Origin: Solirubrobacteraceae bacterium
GTDB taxonomy: Bacteria; Actinomycetota; Thermoleophilia; Solirubrobacterales; Solirubrobacteraceae
Reading direction: 5' to 3'
Assembly: GCA_030447275.1 (NCBI GenBank)
Contig: JAUJPF010000011.1
Location: 1-64,000, forward strand
Length of the DNA: 64,000 nucleotides
Below the pieces are notes generated by a model. It was not told the DNA's origin, made no database searches, and was given only the letters and a program-made list of their open reading frames with translations. Within the stretch, counting starts at the first letter, position 1; every line of letters begins with the position of its first letter. The position numbers and the translations under genes were made by a program. This document shows positions 9,410 through 24,001 of the stretch, in pieces.

Positions 9410-10438
9410 GTGTCGAGCAAGCGAACGATCGTCCTCACCGGGGCGTCCGGCGTCGTCGGCCAGGCGCTGCTCAAGGAGTTCGAGAACAACCGGCTGATCT
9501 GCCTCGTGCACCGTCAGCCCGTCGCGATCCCCAACGGCGAGTCCGTCCCGTGCGACGTCACCCAGCCGCGGCTCGGCCTCGCCGCCGGCGCGTACGCCGA
9601 CCTCGCCCGCCGCGCCGACTGCGTGATCCACGCGGCGGCGGTCACCGACTGGGACCAGCCGCGCGAACGGCTGCGCACCGTGAACATCGAGGGCACCCGC
9701 AACGTGCTCGAGCTGGCGCGCGACGCCGGCGCGCCGCTCTACCACATGAGCACGTCGTTCATCCGCGCGATCGCCGACGATGCGCCGGTCGAGCTCGACG
9801 ACTCGCACATCATCGTCGACTACGTCACGTCGAAGCGCGACACCGACCAGCTCGTCGCCGAGAGCGGCGTGCCGGCGACGATCCTGCGCCCGACGAACCT
9901 GATCGGCGACTCGGCGACCGGCGAGATCGCCCAGAGCCAGGTCGTCCAGCTCACCGCCGAGTTCGTCTGCCGCGGCAAGGTCCCGCTCTACCCGACCCGC
10001 CCGGGGACGCTCGTCGACGTCGTCCCCCAGGACCTCTTCGCCAAGGCGGTGCGGGCGATCGTCGACGCGGAGGACGTCGGCAGCGAGTACTGGCTGACCT
10101 ACGGCGCCGAGGCGCTGACCGTCGACGACGTGATGGAGCTGTGCGTCGAGTTCATGGCCCGGATCGGCCGGCCGATCGCGCCGCCGCGGCCCGTCGACGC
10201 CGGCGACCTCGACGCCCTCCACGAGGAGATCGACGCGCTGTCGCCGATGGTGCGCGTGATCTTCGGCAAGCTGGTGGAGCTGGCCGAGGGCCTGGCGGCG
10301 TGCGGCGTGTTCCCCAGCTCGCTGCGCGAGCTCCAGGCGCGCTACGGCCTGCCGGATCCCCCGCTGCGCGAGGCGTACGTGCACGGGCTCGAGCACCTCA
10401 CCGCCTCGAAGGGTCTCTGGAACCCGGCGCACGCCTAG
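9410..10438 (+). CDS. Extended SDR (NAD(P)-dependent epimerase/dehydratase or thioester-reductase-like)
   Basis: A Rossmann-fold protein of 342 residues. The nucleotide motif TGASGVVGQALL lies near the N terminus, CVIHAAAVTDW follows as the NxAA-type strand, and VNIEGTRNVLELA and STSFIRAI are typical of the male-sterility/NAD_binding_4 group. Activity could be reduction of a keto group or of a thioester. It is divergent from the AfsA-like gene (23-base gap), and gamma-butyrolactone pathways need reductases at this step, so a part in the same pathway is plausible. Its TAG shares the palindrome CTAG with the convergent DUF4383 gene. GTG start. Confidence 0.82.
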   Translation: MSSKRTIVLTGASGVVGQALLKEFENNRLICLVHRQPVAIPNGESVPCDVTQPRLGLAAGAYADLARRADCVIHAAAVTDWDQPRERLRTVNIEGTRNVLELARDAGAPLYHMSTSFIRAIADDAPVELDDSHIIVDYVTSKRDTDQLVAESGVPATILRPTNLIGDSATGEIAQSQVVQLTAEFVCRGKVPLYPTRPGTLVDVVPQDLFAKAVRAIVDAEDVGSEYWLTYGAEALTVDDVMELCVEFMARIGRPIAPPRPVDAGDLDALHEEIDALSPMVRVIFGKLVELAEGLAACGVFPSSLRELQARYGLPDPPLREAYVHGLEHLTASKGLWNPAHA

Positions 10439-10859
10439 CGGGAGCGTCGCTCGGCGAGGACGTAGTGCGCGGCGCCGGCGAGGAAGATCGTCGAGACGCT
10501 GAGGTGCAGGATCGCGTCGGTCACGTTGTTCGGGAAGTAGAAGAGCCCGCCCGCGAGCTCGGTCACGAACAACGCGCGGATGCCGGTGACGATCAGGCTC
10601 ACGGCGGCCGCGACGACGAACGCCGTCAGCAGCCGCGGGCGCCTGAGCGACAGCAGGCAGGGGAGCGTGACGACGAACCCCGAGAGCGCGTGCCAGCCGT
10701 TCATGTCGACGCCGAGCACGCGCTTGGCGGTCGCGTCGTCGCCGACGGCGAAGTCCGGGTTGATGATCAGGCCCGGGATGCAGAAGGCGAGGATCACGGC
10801 CGACCCGACGACGGCCGACCACTGCACGGGCGACCAGTGAGGCACGCGCAGCGCGAGGC

Positions 10860-10863
<4 letters not shown>
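10435..10863 (-). CDS. DUF4383-type small membrane protein
   Basis: 142 residues with four hydrophobic helices (WSAVVGSAVILAFCIPGLI, LTAFVVAAAVSLIVTGI and others) and the pattern seen in DUF4383 proteins: GVDMNGWHAL in an early loop and NNVTDAILHLSVSTIFL near the end. Function unknown. The ATG overlaps the stop of the PKS gene in an ATGA, making this the last gene of the operon; the stop overlaps that of the convergent SDR gene. The family is common in actinobacteria outside biosynthetic clusters, so its place here may be incidental. Confidence 0.75.
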
Positions 10864-15933
<5,070 letters not shown>

Positions 15934-15937
<4 letters not shown>

Positions 15938-17565
15938 CCGCGCAGCTCCACCCGTCCGACGGCGCTCACGTTCCCCTGCTCGAGGAGGTGCCGGCAGCGG
16001 AAGCGCTGGATCTTCCCGGTCGGCGTCTTCGGCAGCGCGCCCTTCTCGAGGAAGACGCACTCGTCGAGGTCGACGCCGGCCTTGGCCGCCGCGAGCTGGG
16101 CCGCCGAGCGCGCGATCGACCTCAGGTCGTCGGTCGGCTCGCGCAGCTCGACGAGCGCGACGAGCCTCGCCGTCCGGTCGCCGGGAACGTCGATGATCGT
16201 GCAGCCGCCGTTGCGGACCGGGGCCAGCCTCGCGATCGCCGCCTCGAGCTCGCGCGCGTAGACGTTGCGGCCGGCGACGGAGAGGACGTCGTCCGCCCGG
16301 CCCACGAGGTACAGCTCGCCTTCGAGCTCGAAGCCGAGGTCGCCGGTGACGACGCCGCCGTCGCGGAAGCGGGCGCGGGTGGCGTCGGGGTCGGCCAGGT
16401 AGCCCCCGGCGAGCGAGGGCGAGCGGACGGTGACGTCGGCGAGCGCGTCGGGCTGGTCGAACGCGAGCTCGACACCGGCGCACGGCCGGCCGAGCGAGAC
16501 GATCTTCGTCGCGGTCTCGTCGTCGAACGCGGCCTGCTCGATCGCGTTGTCGGCGAGCGCCGCCGTGTCGAGCGCGACCGCGTGCGGGTCGTCGTCGACG
16601 CTGGTCGCGGTGACGGCGAGCGTGGCCTCGGCTAGCCCGTACGCCGGCATGAACGCGCGCGCGGGCATCCCGAGCGGGGCGAACACCTCACGGGCCGCGG
16701 CGAGCGTCTCCCACTCGATCCGCTCCGCTCCGATGACGCACGCCTTCATCCTCATCGGCTTCGAGAAGGGCGCCGACCGCTGGGCCCGCGTCGCGAAGTG
16801 CAGGGCCGAGTTCGTGCCGGCGCTCAGCGTCGCACCGCTGTCGGCCGCGTCGGCGAACCACGTCCGCGGCGACTGGATGAAGCGCTCCGGCGTGCTGAGG
16901 ACGAGGTCGAACCCCCACGCCCACGCGTAGAGCAGGCAGCCGAACGTCCCCATGTCGTGCGAGAGCGGAAGCCACGAGCAGACCGTCTCCTCGCCAGGGA
17001 CGGCGGCCGACATGTCGGCGATGATCTCGAGCTGCGCGGCGATCGCGCGCGGCGTGAGCATGCAGCCCTTCGGCGTCCCGGTGCTGCCCGACGAGTACTG
17101 CACGAATGCGAGCTCGTCCTCCCCCGGGGGCGACGGATCGATCGAGCCGGGCCCGGCCAGCGACTCCCACGAGCACGTCCGCAGGCCGGGCACGCGCGGG
17201 GACGGGAACGCCGCGCGCAGGCGCTCCTCGGTCACGAAGAGCGACGCCTCCGCGTGGCCGCAGAGGCGGGAGAGCTGCTCGGCGTACTCGTCGAGCTCCA
17301 TCCCGCGGGCGGGGACGGGGAGCGACGCGACGACGCCGCCGGCCAGCCAGACCGCGAGCAGCCCCCTGACGGTGGCCGGCCCGTTCGTCAGGACGGTCGC
17401 GACGCGCGCGCCGGGCTCGACCCCGGCGCTCCGCAGCGCCGCGGCCATGCCCTGCGCGTCCGCGACGACGTCCGTCCAGTCGGCGGTCTCGAAGCCGTCG
17501 CCCACCCAGCAGTGCAGGCGGCCGCTCGAGAGCTGCGTCCCGGCCAGCGACTCCCAGAGCTGCAA
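15934..17565 (-). CDS. FAAL-type acyl-AMP ligase
   Basis: 543-residue adenylate-forming enzyme: P-loop YSSGSTGTPKGCMLTP, the A5-like FMPAYGLAEATL, TGDLGFELEGELYLVGR, and the catalytic lysine region GALPKTPTGKIQRFR at the end. WLPLSHDMG and the weakly conserved A8 hinge place it with fatty acyl-AMP ligases rather than acyl-CoA synthetases; that split is by pattern only. It probably loads a fatty acid onto the stand-alone ACP at the head of the operon. The start is TTG at 17565 with GGGAG nine bases upstream. It lies 22 bases after the desaturase and overlaps the PKS start. Confidence 0.87.
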
Positions 17566-17587
17566 CGCGCGTCTCCCGGCCCGGCCG

Positions 17588-18595
17588 TCAGCCGTCGTCG
17601 CGCGCCGCGACCAGCTCGCGCTCGGGGTTCGCCGGGTCGGGGGTCGTCGGGCCGGGCCGGCCGTCGTCGCCCGCCACCGGCTCGGCCTCGAGCTGCTGCG
17701 CCCCCTGCGCGCCGAGCGCCCGCTTGGCCATCCGGTCGGGGCTCGGGCGGACGACGTCCCACGCCAGCCCGAGACGCTCGAGCATCCCGATGAACGCGGC
17801 GCTGGGGTCGATCTCCGTCCGGCCGTGCCCGAAGCGGGCCGACGTCGGGAACGCGTGATGGTTGTTGTGGTAGCTCTCGCCGAGCGACGGCAGCCACATC
17901 CAGCCGAGGTTGCGCGACTCGTCCTTCGACTCGAAGCGCTTCGGGCCGAACATGTGCCCGAGCGAGTTGATCGCGTAGGTGGCGTGGCTGACCAGGAAGA
18001 TCCGCGCGAGGCCGCCCCACAGCATGCCGGTGAGCAGCGCCAGCGGCTCGCCGGTGATGGCGAACCCGATCAGGCCGGGCAGCACGATGCCGGCGGCGAC
18101 GATCGAGAGGAAGTGCTGGCTGATCCACCGCATCTCCTTCTCGCGCACGAGGTCGGGCGTGAAGCGCATCGGCTTGGACTCGAGCTCCTGGTTGAAGAGC
18201 CAGCCCATGTGCGCGTGCCAGAAGCCCTTCCACAGGCCGCGCAGGCCCTCCTCGGCCTGGAGGTGCGGGCTGTGCGGGTCGCCCTCCTGGTCGGCGGTGC
18301 TGTGGTGGTTGCGGTGGTGGGAGGTCCAGACGATGAGCGGGCCCTGCGCCGCCATCGTGCCGAGGACCGCGAGCCCGAGCCGGATCGGCTTCTTCGTCTT
18401 GAACGAGCGGTGCGCGAACAGCCGGTGGTACCCGACCGCCACCCCCAGCCCGGTGAGGAGGTAGAAGACCGCGAGCAGCGCCAGGTCGACCCACCCCGCG
18501 AGGTCGTTCCAGAGCAGGACCATCCCCGCCGCGAGCCCCAGCGGCGGGACGATCGACATGATGAGGATGAAGTGCTTGTGGACCTTGCCTGTCAT
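17588..18595 (-). CDS. Membrane fatty-acyl desaturase, delta-9 type
   Basis: 335 residues with the three histidine boxes of the di-iron acyl desaturases: HRLFAHRSF, HHRNHHSTAD and ESYHNNHHAFP, and paired hydrophobic helices before and between them. The enzyme introduces a cis double bond (in some relatives a further desaturation) into an acyl chain at the membrane. Its C-terminal 50 residues are low in complexity and rich in Pro/Gly. ATG start with GGGAGG upstream. Placed between the ACP/methyltransferase and the ligase, it probably acts on acyl-ACP made by this operon. Acyl-CoA as substrate is equally possible from sequence. Confidence 0.93.
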   Translation of the reverse strand: MTGKVHKHFILIMSIVPPLGLAAGMVLLWNDLAGWVDLALLAVFYLLTGLGVAVGYHRLFAHRSFKTKKPIRLGLAVLGTMAAQGPLIVWTSHHRNHHSTADQEGDPHSPHLQAEEGLRGLWKGFWHAHMGWLFNQELESKPMRFTPDLVREKEMRWISQHFLSIVAAGIVLPGLIGFAITGEPLALLTGMLWGGLARIFLVSHATYAINSLGHMFGPKRFESKDESRNLGWMWLPSLGESYHNNHHAFPTSARFGHGRTEIDPSAAFIGMLERLGLAWDVVRPSPDRMAKRALGAQGAQQLEAEPVAGDDGRPGPTTPDPANPERELVAARDDG

Positions 18596-18629
18596 CTCTG
18601 AACCTCCCGTTTGCTCCCTGGGGTGATCC

Positions 18630-19508
18630 TCAGACCCGCTCGAGGACCAACCGGAGAAGCGCGAGATGGCGCCTCTCGAAGTGGCCGACCGTGGCGCTGA
18701 GGTAGCGCTCGTAGTCGGCCACCGCCTGCTCGCCGACGAGCTCGACCGCGGCCTCGCGGTTCGCCACCAGCCGCCCGAGCCACTCCCGGCACGTCAGGGC
18801 GTAGTGCTCGGCGTCGTTGCGCACCGAAACCACCTCGAACGAGCGCTCGGCGGCCGCGGTGATCTCCGACAGCCACGGCAGCTCGGACTCGGTGAAGATC
18901 GTCTCGATGATGAACCGCAGGTCGCGGACCGTCTGCCGGTCGAGCCGGACGTTGCTGCCCTTCGCGTTGGTCTGAAGCGCCAGCCGCCCGCCGGGCGCGA
19001 GCTGCTCGTGGCAGGACCGGAAGAACCGGCGGTACGCCTCGACGCGCTCGTCGCGGTCGAGCCCGTAGCGCGCGAAGTGCTCGAAGGCTCCGATCGAGAT
19101 GATCGCGTCGTACGGCTCGTCGGCCTCGTGGTCGGCCCAGCTCTCGACCCGGACGTCGCACCGCGACCCGCCGCGGGCGGCGGCCGTCTTGGCCTGCTCC
19201 TCGCTGAGCGTCAGCCCGACCGCGCGCTCGACGCCGTGGACGCCGACGAGGCGCTCGAGGAGGCTCCCCCAGCCGCAGCCCACGTCGAGCACGCGCCGCG
19301 CTCCGCCCGCCCGCGCCCCCTCGACGAGGTGGTCGAGCTTGCGCACCTGGGCCTGCTCGAGCGTGTCGCCCTCCTCCCACAGCGCGCAGGAGTAGGTCAT
19401 CGTCGGGTCGAGCCAGAGCCGGTAGAAGTCGTTGCCGAGGTCGTAGTGCCGGCCGATCGCCGCAGCCGAGGCTCCGGCGTATCCCGGTGTCGCCTCGGCC
19501 GTGCTCAT
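18630..19508 (-). CDS. Cyclopropane/mycolic-acid-type fatty acid methyltransferase
   Basis: 292 residues, the size of the mycobacterial CmaA/MmaA enzymes and shorter than CfaA. Motifs: HYDLGNDFYRLWLDP and MTYSCALW (substrate loop), VLDVGCGWGSLLERL (SAM site), VGLTLSEEQ, and FEHFARYGLDR with the acidic bicarbonate-site region. It transfers a methyl group from SAM onto a cis double bond, giving a cyclopropane or a methyl branch. Lying just upstream of the desaturase, it most likely modifies the double bond that enzyme makes. The ATG overlaps the ACP stop (ATGA). Confidence 0.92.
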   Translation of the reverse strand: MSTAEATPGYAGASAAAIGRHYDLGNDFYRLWLDPTMTYSCALWEEGDTLEQAQVRKLDHLVEGARAGGARRVLDVGCGWGSLLERLVGVHGVERAVGLTLSEEQAKTAAARGGSRCDVRVESWADHEADEPYDAIISIGAFEHFARYGLDRDERVEAYRRFFRSCHEQLAPGGRLALQTNAKGSNVRLDRQTVRDLRFIIETIFTESELPWLSEITAAAERSFEVVSVRNDAEHYALTCREWLGRLVANREAAVELVGEQAVADYERYLSATVGHFERRHLALLRLVLERV

Positions 19509-19783
19509 GCCCGCGCGGGTGCCGTGCCGCCGGCCTTCGCCACGAGGGCGTTGACCACGGCCACCAGCTCGCCCAGCGTCTTCACGTCGGCCGCGGCGGT
19601 CGGATCGAGCTCCGTCCCGACACGTTCCTCGATCGCGAAGTAGATCTCCGTGAGGTCGAGGCTCGACAGGCCCAGTTCCTTGAGCGTGGAGCCCGCCGTG
19701 ACGGGCGCCTCGGGGGGCAGCTTCGCCCCGAGCTGGGCGCGGACGATCGCGGCGACATCGCCCTCTGCTATCGGCTGCGGCAC
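19505..19783 (-). CDS. Stand-alone acyl carrier protein
   Basis: A 92-residue carrier protein with the phosphopantetheine serine in ELGLSSLDLTEIYFAIEE. The GTG at 19783 (PQPIAEGD...) is chosen because GAGGAGGAG lies six bases upstream; a longer in-frame form begins at 19825 but its extra residues are basic and unlike an ACP. It is the first gene of the six-gene operon and the likely carrier on which the acyl chain is desaturated and methylated before the PKS extends it. Confidence 0.9.
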   Translation of the reverse strand: MPQPIAEGDVAAIVRAQLGAKLPPEAPVTAGSTLKELGLSSLDLTEIYFAIEERVGTELDPTAAADVKTLGELVAVVNALVAKAGGTAPARA

Positions 19784-19894
19784 GCCTCTCCTCCTCGTTC
19801 TGGGCGACACGCTGAACGCTAGCACAGGTTTTCGCGACTAATGTGCGATCTGCGGAAGATCGGGTAGCCCTTCTCGAAGACGGAGTACCGATTA
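19784..19894. promoter_or_regulatory. Divergent promoter region of the lipid/PKS operon, with an inverted repeat
   Basis: This 111-base stretch separates the ACP-led operon from the FAD oxidoreductase gene and is less GC-rich than its surroundings. It holds a perfect 6-bp inverted repeat CGATCT-N5-AGATCG at 19846-19862, a candidate operator for both directions. A second short symmetry, CTTC-TC-GAAG, lies at about 19870-19879. No clear -10/-35 pair can be assigned. Regulation by a protein bound here is inference. Confidence 0.4.
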
Positions 19895-21262
19895 ATGACT
19901 GATCGCATCACGCAGCCCGCCGGACCGGAGAGCGAGGGCGCCGACGTGGCGGTCGTCGGCGGCGGCGTCTCGGGCGTCGCGGCCGCCTGGTCCCTGGAGC
20001 GGCTGGGGCGGCGGCCGAGGCTGATCGAGCGCTCGGGCGCGCTCGGCGGGCGGTCGGGGTCGCTCCGGCTCGGGTCGCGGGACGTCACGCTCGGCGGGAA
20101 GAACATCGGCCGCCGCTACGTCCTGTTCCGGGAGTTCGCCGCGTCGCTGGGCTTCGACTCCTACGAGCACTTCGGGATCAACTCGTCGCGGATCGACGAC
20201 GGCCGCCTGCGCGTGATCGACGGGTCGCGCAAGGTGGGCGCGGCGCGCGAGCTGCTCCGCGGTGCGCGGCTGCGCGACGCCGCCCGCTTCGCCCGGCTCG
20301 CGCGGACCGTCGTCCGCGAGTCGGACAACCGCTTCCTCGGGTCCGACGCGTTCGCGGAGCTCGGTCGCAGGTCTGACGACCGGCCGCTGAGCGCGCACTT
20401 CGGCGCCCGCTTCTGCGCCGGCTCCCTGCGACCGATGACGGTCCGGATGAACGGGGCCGAGCCGGACGAGGTGTACCTCGGGACGTTCGGGACGAACCTC
20501 GGGATGCTGCTCGACGGCTACGAGCAGCTCGACGCGAGCATGTCCGAGCTCTTCGGCGCGTACGAGCGACGGGTCGGCGCGTCGGTCGACACCGCTGTGG
20601 AGGGGCTCGTCGTGCGCGGCGGCCGCGTGCGCGGGCTCGAGCTGCGGCGACCGGACGGGTCGGTCGAGACCTCCGAGCACGACGACGTCGTGCTCGCGCT
20701 GCCGGCGGGGGCGGCGGCCGAGCTGATCGCGCCGCACCTGCCGCCGCTCGCCGACGAGCTGCGGCGCGTCCGCTACTTCCCGGCGGCGGTCGTGCTCGCG
20801 GAGTACGCGGAGCCGGTCTTCGGGGAGGAGGTCCGCGCGCTGATCTTCCCCCCGGGCGAGCCGGTGACCAACGCCGGCGCGTACGGGATGAGTGCCCGCC
20901 ACATCGTCCGCTACACGTTCAGCGGGCGCGCCGCGCGCGAGCTGGTGGGCGCCGGAGCCGATCTCGCGCAGCTGCTCGCGATCGGGGAGGAGCGGCTGGG
21001 GCGGCACTTCCCGGTCGACCCGGCCGCGCGCCGCGGGTTCGTGGGCCGCGGATGGGACGCCGCGTACTGTGGCTACCTGCCGCGCCACGCGGACTTCATG
21101 GGCCGCGTGAACGGCCTGCTCGGCAGGCTCGAAGGCCTGCACCTCACCGGCGACTACGTGCGCGGCGTCTCGATCGAGGCGTGCTTCCGCGCCGGCCGCG
21201 AGTGCGCCGAGCGCGTCGCCGCGGGCGCCCGCGTCGCGCCGCTGCCCCGCGCCGCCGTGTGA
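19895..21262 (+). CDS. FAD-dependent oxidoreductase (phytoene-desaturase/amine-oxidase-like)
   Basis: 455 residues with an N-terminal dinucleotide fold, VAVVGGGVSGVAAAWSLERLG, an R-rich second strand (IERSGALGGRSG) and the C-terminal FAD clamp LHLTGDYVRGVSIEACFRAG. This arrangement is that of the phytoene desaturase, protoporphyrinogen oxidase and flavin amine oxidase superfamily; the substrate is not evident. It is divergent from the ACP operon and shares its promoter region, so it may oxidise the operon's product. ATG start at 19895. Confidence 0.85.
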   Translation: MTDRITQPAGPESEGADVAVVGGGVSGVAAAWSLERLGRRPRLIERSGALGGRSGSLRLGSRDVTLGGKNIGRRYVLFREFAASLGFDSYEHFGINSSRIDDGRLRVIDGSRKVGAARELLRGARLRDAARFARLARTVVRESDNRFLGSDAFAELGRRSDDRPLSAHFGARFCAGSLRPMTVRMNGAEPDEVYLGTFGTNLGMLLDGYEQLDASMSELFGAYERRVGASVDTAVEGLVVRGGRVRGLELRRPDGSVETSEHDDVVLALPAGAAAELIAPHLPPLADELRRVRYFPAAVVLAEYAEPVFGEEVRALIFPPGEPVTNAGAYGMSARHIVRYTFSGRAARELVGAGADLAQLLAIGEERLGRHFPVDPAARRGFVGRGWDAAYCGYLPRHADFMGRVNGLLGRLEGLHLTGDYVRGVSIEACFRAGRECAERVAAGARVAPLPRAAV

Positions 21263-21309
21263 TCGCGTCCTGACGCAAACCGTACGCGGGGCCTCTCACC
21301 CTGGGGTCC

Positions 21310-22323
21310 ATGCAGATCCTCCGCCACCCCCTCGCGGTCGCCGCGCCCGGCGTCGCCGCGCTCGTCCTCGCGCTGGTCGCCCTCGGCCGGGACGACGGCG
21401 GAGAGCGGCGCGTCGAGGTCCGGACCTCCGGCGCGGCGGCGCGCGCCACCGCGCCCAGCTTCCGCGAGCTCTACGACCGCGCCGACGGCGTCGTCGCCCG
21501 CGTCGAGGCGCGCCGCGGCCCCCAGGACCCGCCGTTCGGCAACGGCCGGCGCACCGCCACGGGCGCCGGCTTCTTGATCGACGGCGACGGCCACGTCGTC
21601 ACCAACGCGCACGTCGTCGACGGCGCCCGCTCGGCGACGCTGCGCTTCGCGCGCTCGCAGCGGCGCGTCCCGGCGCGGATCGTCGGCCGCGACCGGGCCA
21701 GCGACCTCGCCGTGCTGCGCGTCGACCCCGATCGCGTGCGCGGCGAGCGCCCGCTCGCGCTGGCGCCGGCGGCGGACATCGACGTCGGCGACCCCGTCCT
21801 CGCCCTCGGCACGCCGTTCCGCCTCCAGAGCAGCGCCTCGGCCGGGATCGTCTCGGCGACGGGCCGGCTGATCCGCGGCCTCAACGGGCTGAGCATCCCC
21901 GACGCCGTCCAGACCGACGCCGCGATCAACCCGGGCAACTCGGGCGGGCCGCTGCTCGACGAGCGCGGCCGAGTCGTGGGCGTCAACAGCCAGGGCCGCG
22001 CGGCGGGCGTCAGCTTCGCCATCTCGTCGACGACGCTGCGGCGCGTCGTCCCGCAGCTCCTCGACGACGGCCGGGCCGAGACGGCGTACCTCGGCGTCTC
22101 GGTCGCCGAGGGAGGCCGCGTGACCTCGGTCCGGCCCGGCGGGCCGGCCGCCGACGCCGGGATCCGGACCGGCGACGTCATCCGCAGGATCGGCGACAGG
22201 CCCACGCTCCAGGACGGAGCGGTGGCCAGCACGGTGGTCGCCCGCCGCCCCGGCGAGCGGGTCCGGGTCGAGCTGCGGAGGCGCACGGTGACCGTCCGGC
22301 TCGGCACGCAGCCCCGGCGATGA
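21310..22323 (+). CDS. HtrA/DegP-like (S1C) serine protease with a PDZ domain
   Basis: One N-terminal hydrophobic segment (about residues 8-26) anchors the protein or acts as a signal. The trypsin-like domain has His in VVTNAHVVD, Asp in RASDLAVLRV and Ser in INPGNSGGPLLDE. A single PDZ domain follows (YLGVSVAEGG, GGPAADAGIRTGDVI). These proteases degrade or refold damaged exported proteins. It sits 12 bases before the PhoD gene, so the two are probably cotranscribed. Confidence 0.92.
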   Translation: MQILRHPLAVAAPGVAALVLALVALGRDDGGERRVEVRTSGAAARATAPSFRELYDRADGVVARVEARRGPQDPPFGNGRRTATGAGFLIDGDGHVVTNAHVVDGARSATLRFARSQRRVPARIVGRDRASDLAVLRVDPDRVRGERPLALAPAADIDVGDPVLALGTPFRLQSSASAGIVSATGRLIRGLNGLSIPDAVQTDAAINPGNSGGPLLDERGRVVGVNSQGRAAGVSFAISSTTLRRVVPQLLDDGRAETAYLGVSVAEGGRVTSVRPGGPAADAGIRTGDVIRRIGDRPTLQDGAVASTVVARRPGERVRVELRRRTVTVRLGTQPRR

Positions 22324-22335
22324 GAGGATGCACGG

Positions 22336-23988
22336 GTGCCCGCCCTGATCCTCGGCCCCGTCCTGCGCTACGTCGACGAGAACGAGGCGACGGTGTGGGT
22401 CGAGACCGACGCTCCCTGCGAGGTCGAGATCCTCGGCCACACCGAGCCCACGTTCCACGTCAGCGGCCACCACTACGCGCTGGTGCACGTGACGGGGCTC
22501 GTAGCGGGGACGACGAACGAGTACGAGGTCGCGCTGGACGGCGAGCGCGCCTGGCCGGACGCCGCGCCCGAGGGCTTCCCGCCCAGCGTCATCCGCACGC
22601 CGGCCCCGGGCCACCGCGCCCGGATCGCCTTCGGCTCGTGCCGCGTCGCCGCCCCGCACGAGCCGCCCTACGCGCTCTCCAAGGACGAGGACGACGGCGG
22701 CCGCGAGGTCGACGCGCTGTACGCGCTCGCGCTGCGGATGCGCGACCAGCCGATGGACGAGTGGCCGTCGCGCCTCGTGATGATCGGCGACCAGGTCTAC
22801 GCCGACGAGGTCTCTCCCGCCGCGCTCGAGTTCATCGAGAGCCGGCGCGACACCAGCGAGCCGCCGTGCGAGGAGGTCGCCGACTTCGAGGAGTACACGC
22901 GGCTGTACTGGGAGTCGTGGGGCGAGCCGGTCATGCGCTGGCTGCTCTCGACGGTCGCCACCGCGATGCTCTTCGACGACCACGACGTCCACGACGACTG
23001 GAACATCTCGGCCTCGTGGCTCGAGGACTGGCGCGCGAAGCCGTGGTGGGACGAGCGCATCCGCGGCGCGTTCTCGTCGTACTGGGTCTACCAGCACATC
23101 GGCAACCTCGCCCCGTCGCACCTGCACGACGACCACGACCTCTACGACAAGGTGCGCGAGGCCGACGACGCCGCCGAGGTGCTGCGCGAGTTCGCGATCG
23201 AGGCCGACCGCGAGACCGAGGGGGCGCGGTGGAGCTACTGCCGCGACTACGGCGGCGTGCGGTTCGTCGCCGTCGACTCGCGCGCGGGGCGGTCGTTCGC
23301 CGACGGCCGCCGCTCGATGTTCGACGACCACGAGTGGGACTGGATCTGCGAGCACCTCGTCGGCGGGCACGACCACCTCGTCATCGCGACGACGCTGCCG
23401 CTGCTGCTCGGGCAGGGGCTCCACTTCCTCGAGGCGTGGAACGAGGCGACGGCGGACGGCGCGTACGGGACGTGGTTCTGCGGCATCGCCGAGAAGATCC
23501 GGCGGGCCGGCGATCTCGAGCACTGGGCGGCGTTCGGCGAGTCGTTCGACCGGCTGACCAAGCGGATCGAGGAGGTGGCCGCCGGCAGGCACGGCGAGCC
23601 GCCGGCCTCGATCGTGATCATCTCCGGCGACGTGCACCACGCCTACCTCGCCGAGGTCGCCTTCCGGCGCGAGGCCGGCGCGCGCAGCCCCGTCTACCAG
23701 GCGGTGTGCTCGCCGTTCCGAAACCCGCTCGACGGGCGCGAGCGGCGCGCGGTGCGCTTCGGCACCTCGCCCGCCGGCCACGCCATCGCGCGGGCGCTCG
23801 CCCGGACGGCGGGAGTCCGCGACCCCGAGCACATCCGCTGGCGCATCTCCGAGGGCCCGTTCTTCGACAACCAGGTCGCGACGCTCGACCTCCAAGGGCG
23901 CCGGGCGGCGCTGCGCGTCGAGCGCACCGTGCCGAAGGAGTGGGAGCACCCGAAGCTCCACGCGTGCCTGAACAGGCGCCTGGCCTGA
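22336..23988 (+). CDS. phoD: PhoD-like alkaline phosphatase/phosphodiesterase
   Basis: 550 residues. An N-terminal beta-sandwich with VLRYVDENEATVWVE precedes the metallophosphatase core: FGSCR, MIGDQVYADE, LFDDHDVHDDWN and IISGDVHHAY, the metal ligands expected for PhoD-type enzymes. No Tat or Sec signal is visible, unlike classical secreted PhoD, so this copy may be cytoplasmic. GTG start right behind the S1C protease. Phosphodiester hydrolysis is the family activity; the natural substrate is unknown. Confidence 0.88.
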   Translation: MPALILGPVLRYVDENEATVWVETDAPCEVEILGHTEPTFHVSGHHYALVHVTGLVAGTTNEYEVALDGERAWPDAAPEGFPPSVIRTPAPGHRARIAFGSCRVAAPHEPPYALSKDEDDGGREVDALYALALRMRDQPMDEWPSRLVMIGDQVYADEVSPAALEFIESRRDTSEPPCEEVADFEEYTRLYWESWGEPVMRWLLSTVATAMLFDDHDVHDDWNISASWLEDWRAKPWWDERIRGAFSSYWVYQHIGNLAPSHLHDDHDLYDKVREADDAAEVLREFAIEADRETEGARWSYCRDYGGVRFVAVDSRAGRSFADGRRSMFDDHEWDWICEHLVGGHDHLVIATTLPLLLGQGLHFLEAWNEATADGAYGTWFCGIAEKIRRAGDLEHWAAFGESFDRLTKRIEEVAAGRHGEPPASIVIISGDVHHAYLAEVAFRREAGARSPVYQAVCSPFRNPLDGRERRAVRFGTSPAGHAIARALARTAGVRDPEHIRWRISEGPFFDNQVATLDLQGRRAALRVERTVPKEWEHPKLHACLNRRLA

Positions 23989-24001
23989 GGGCGGCTCGGG
24001 C

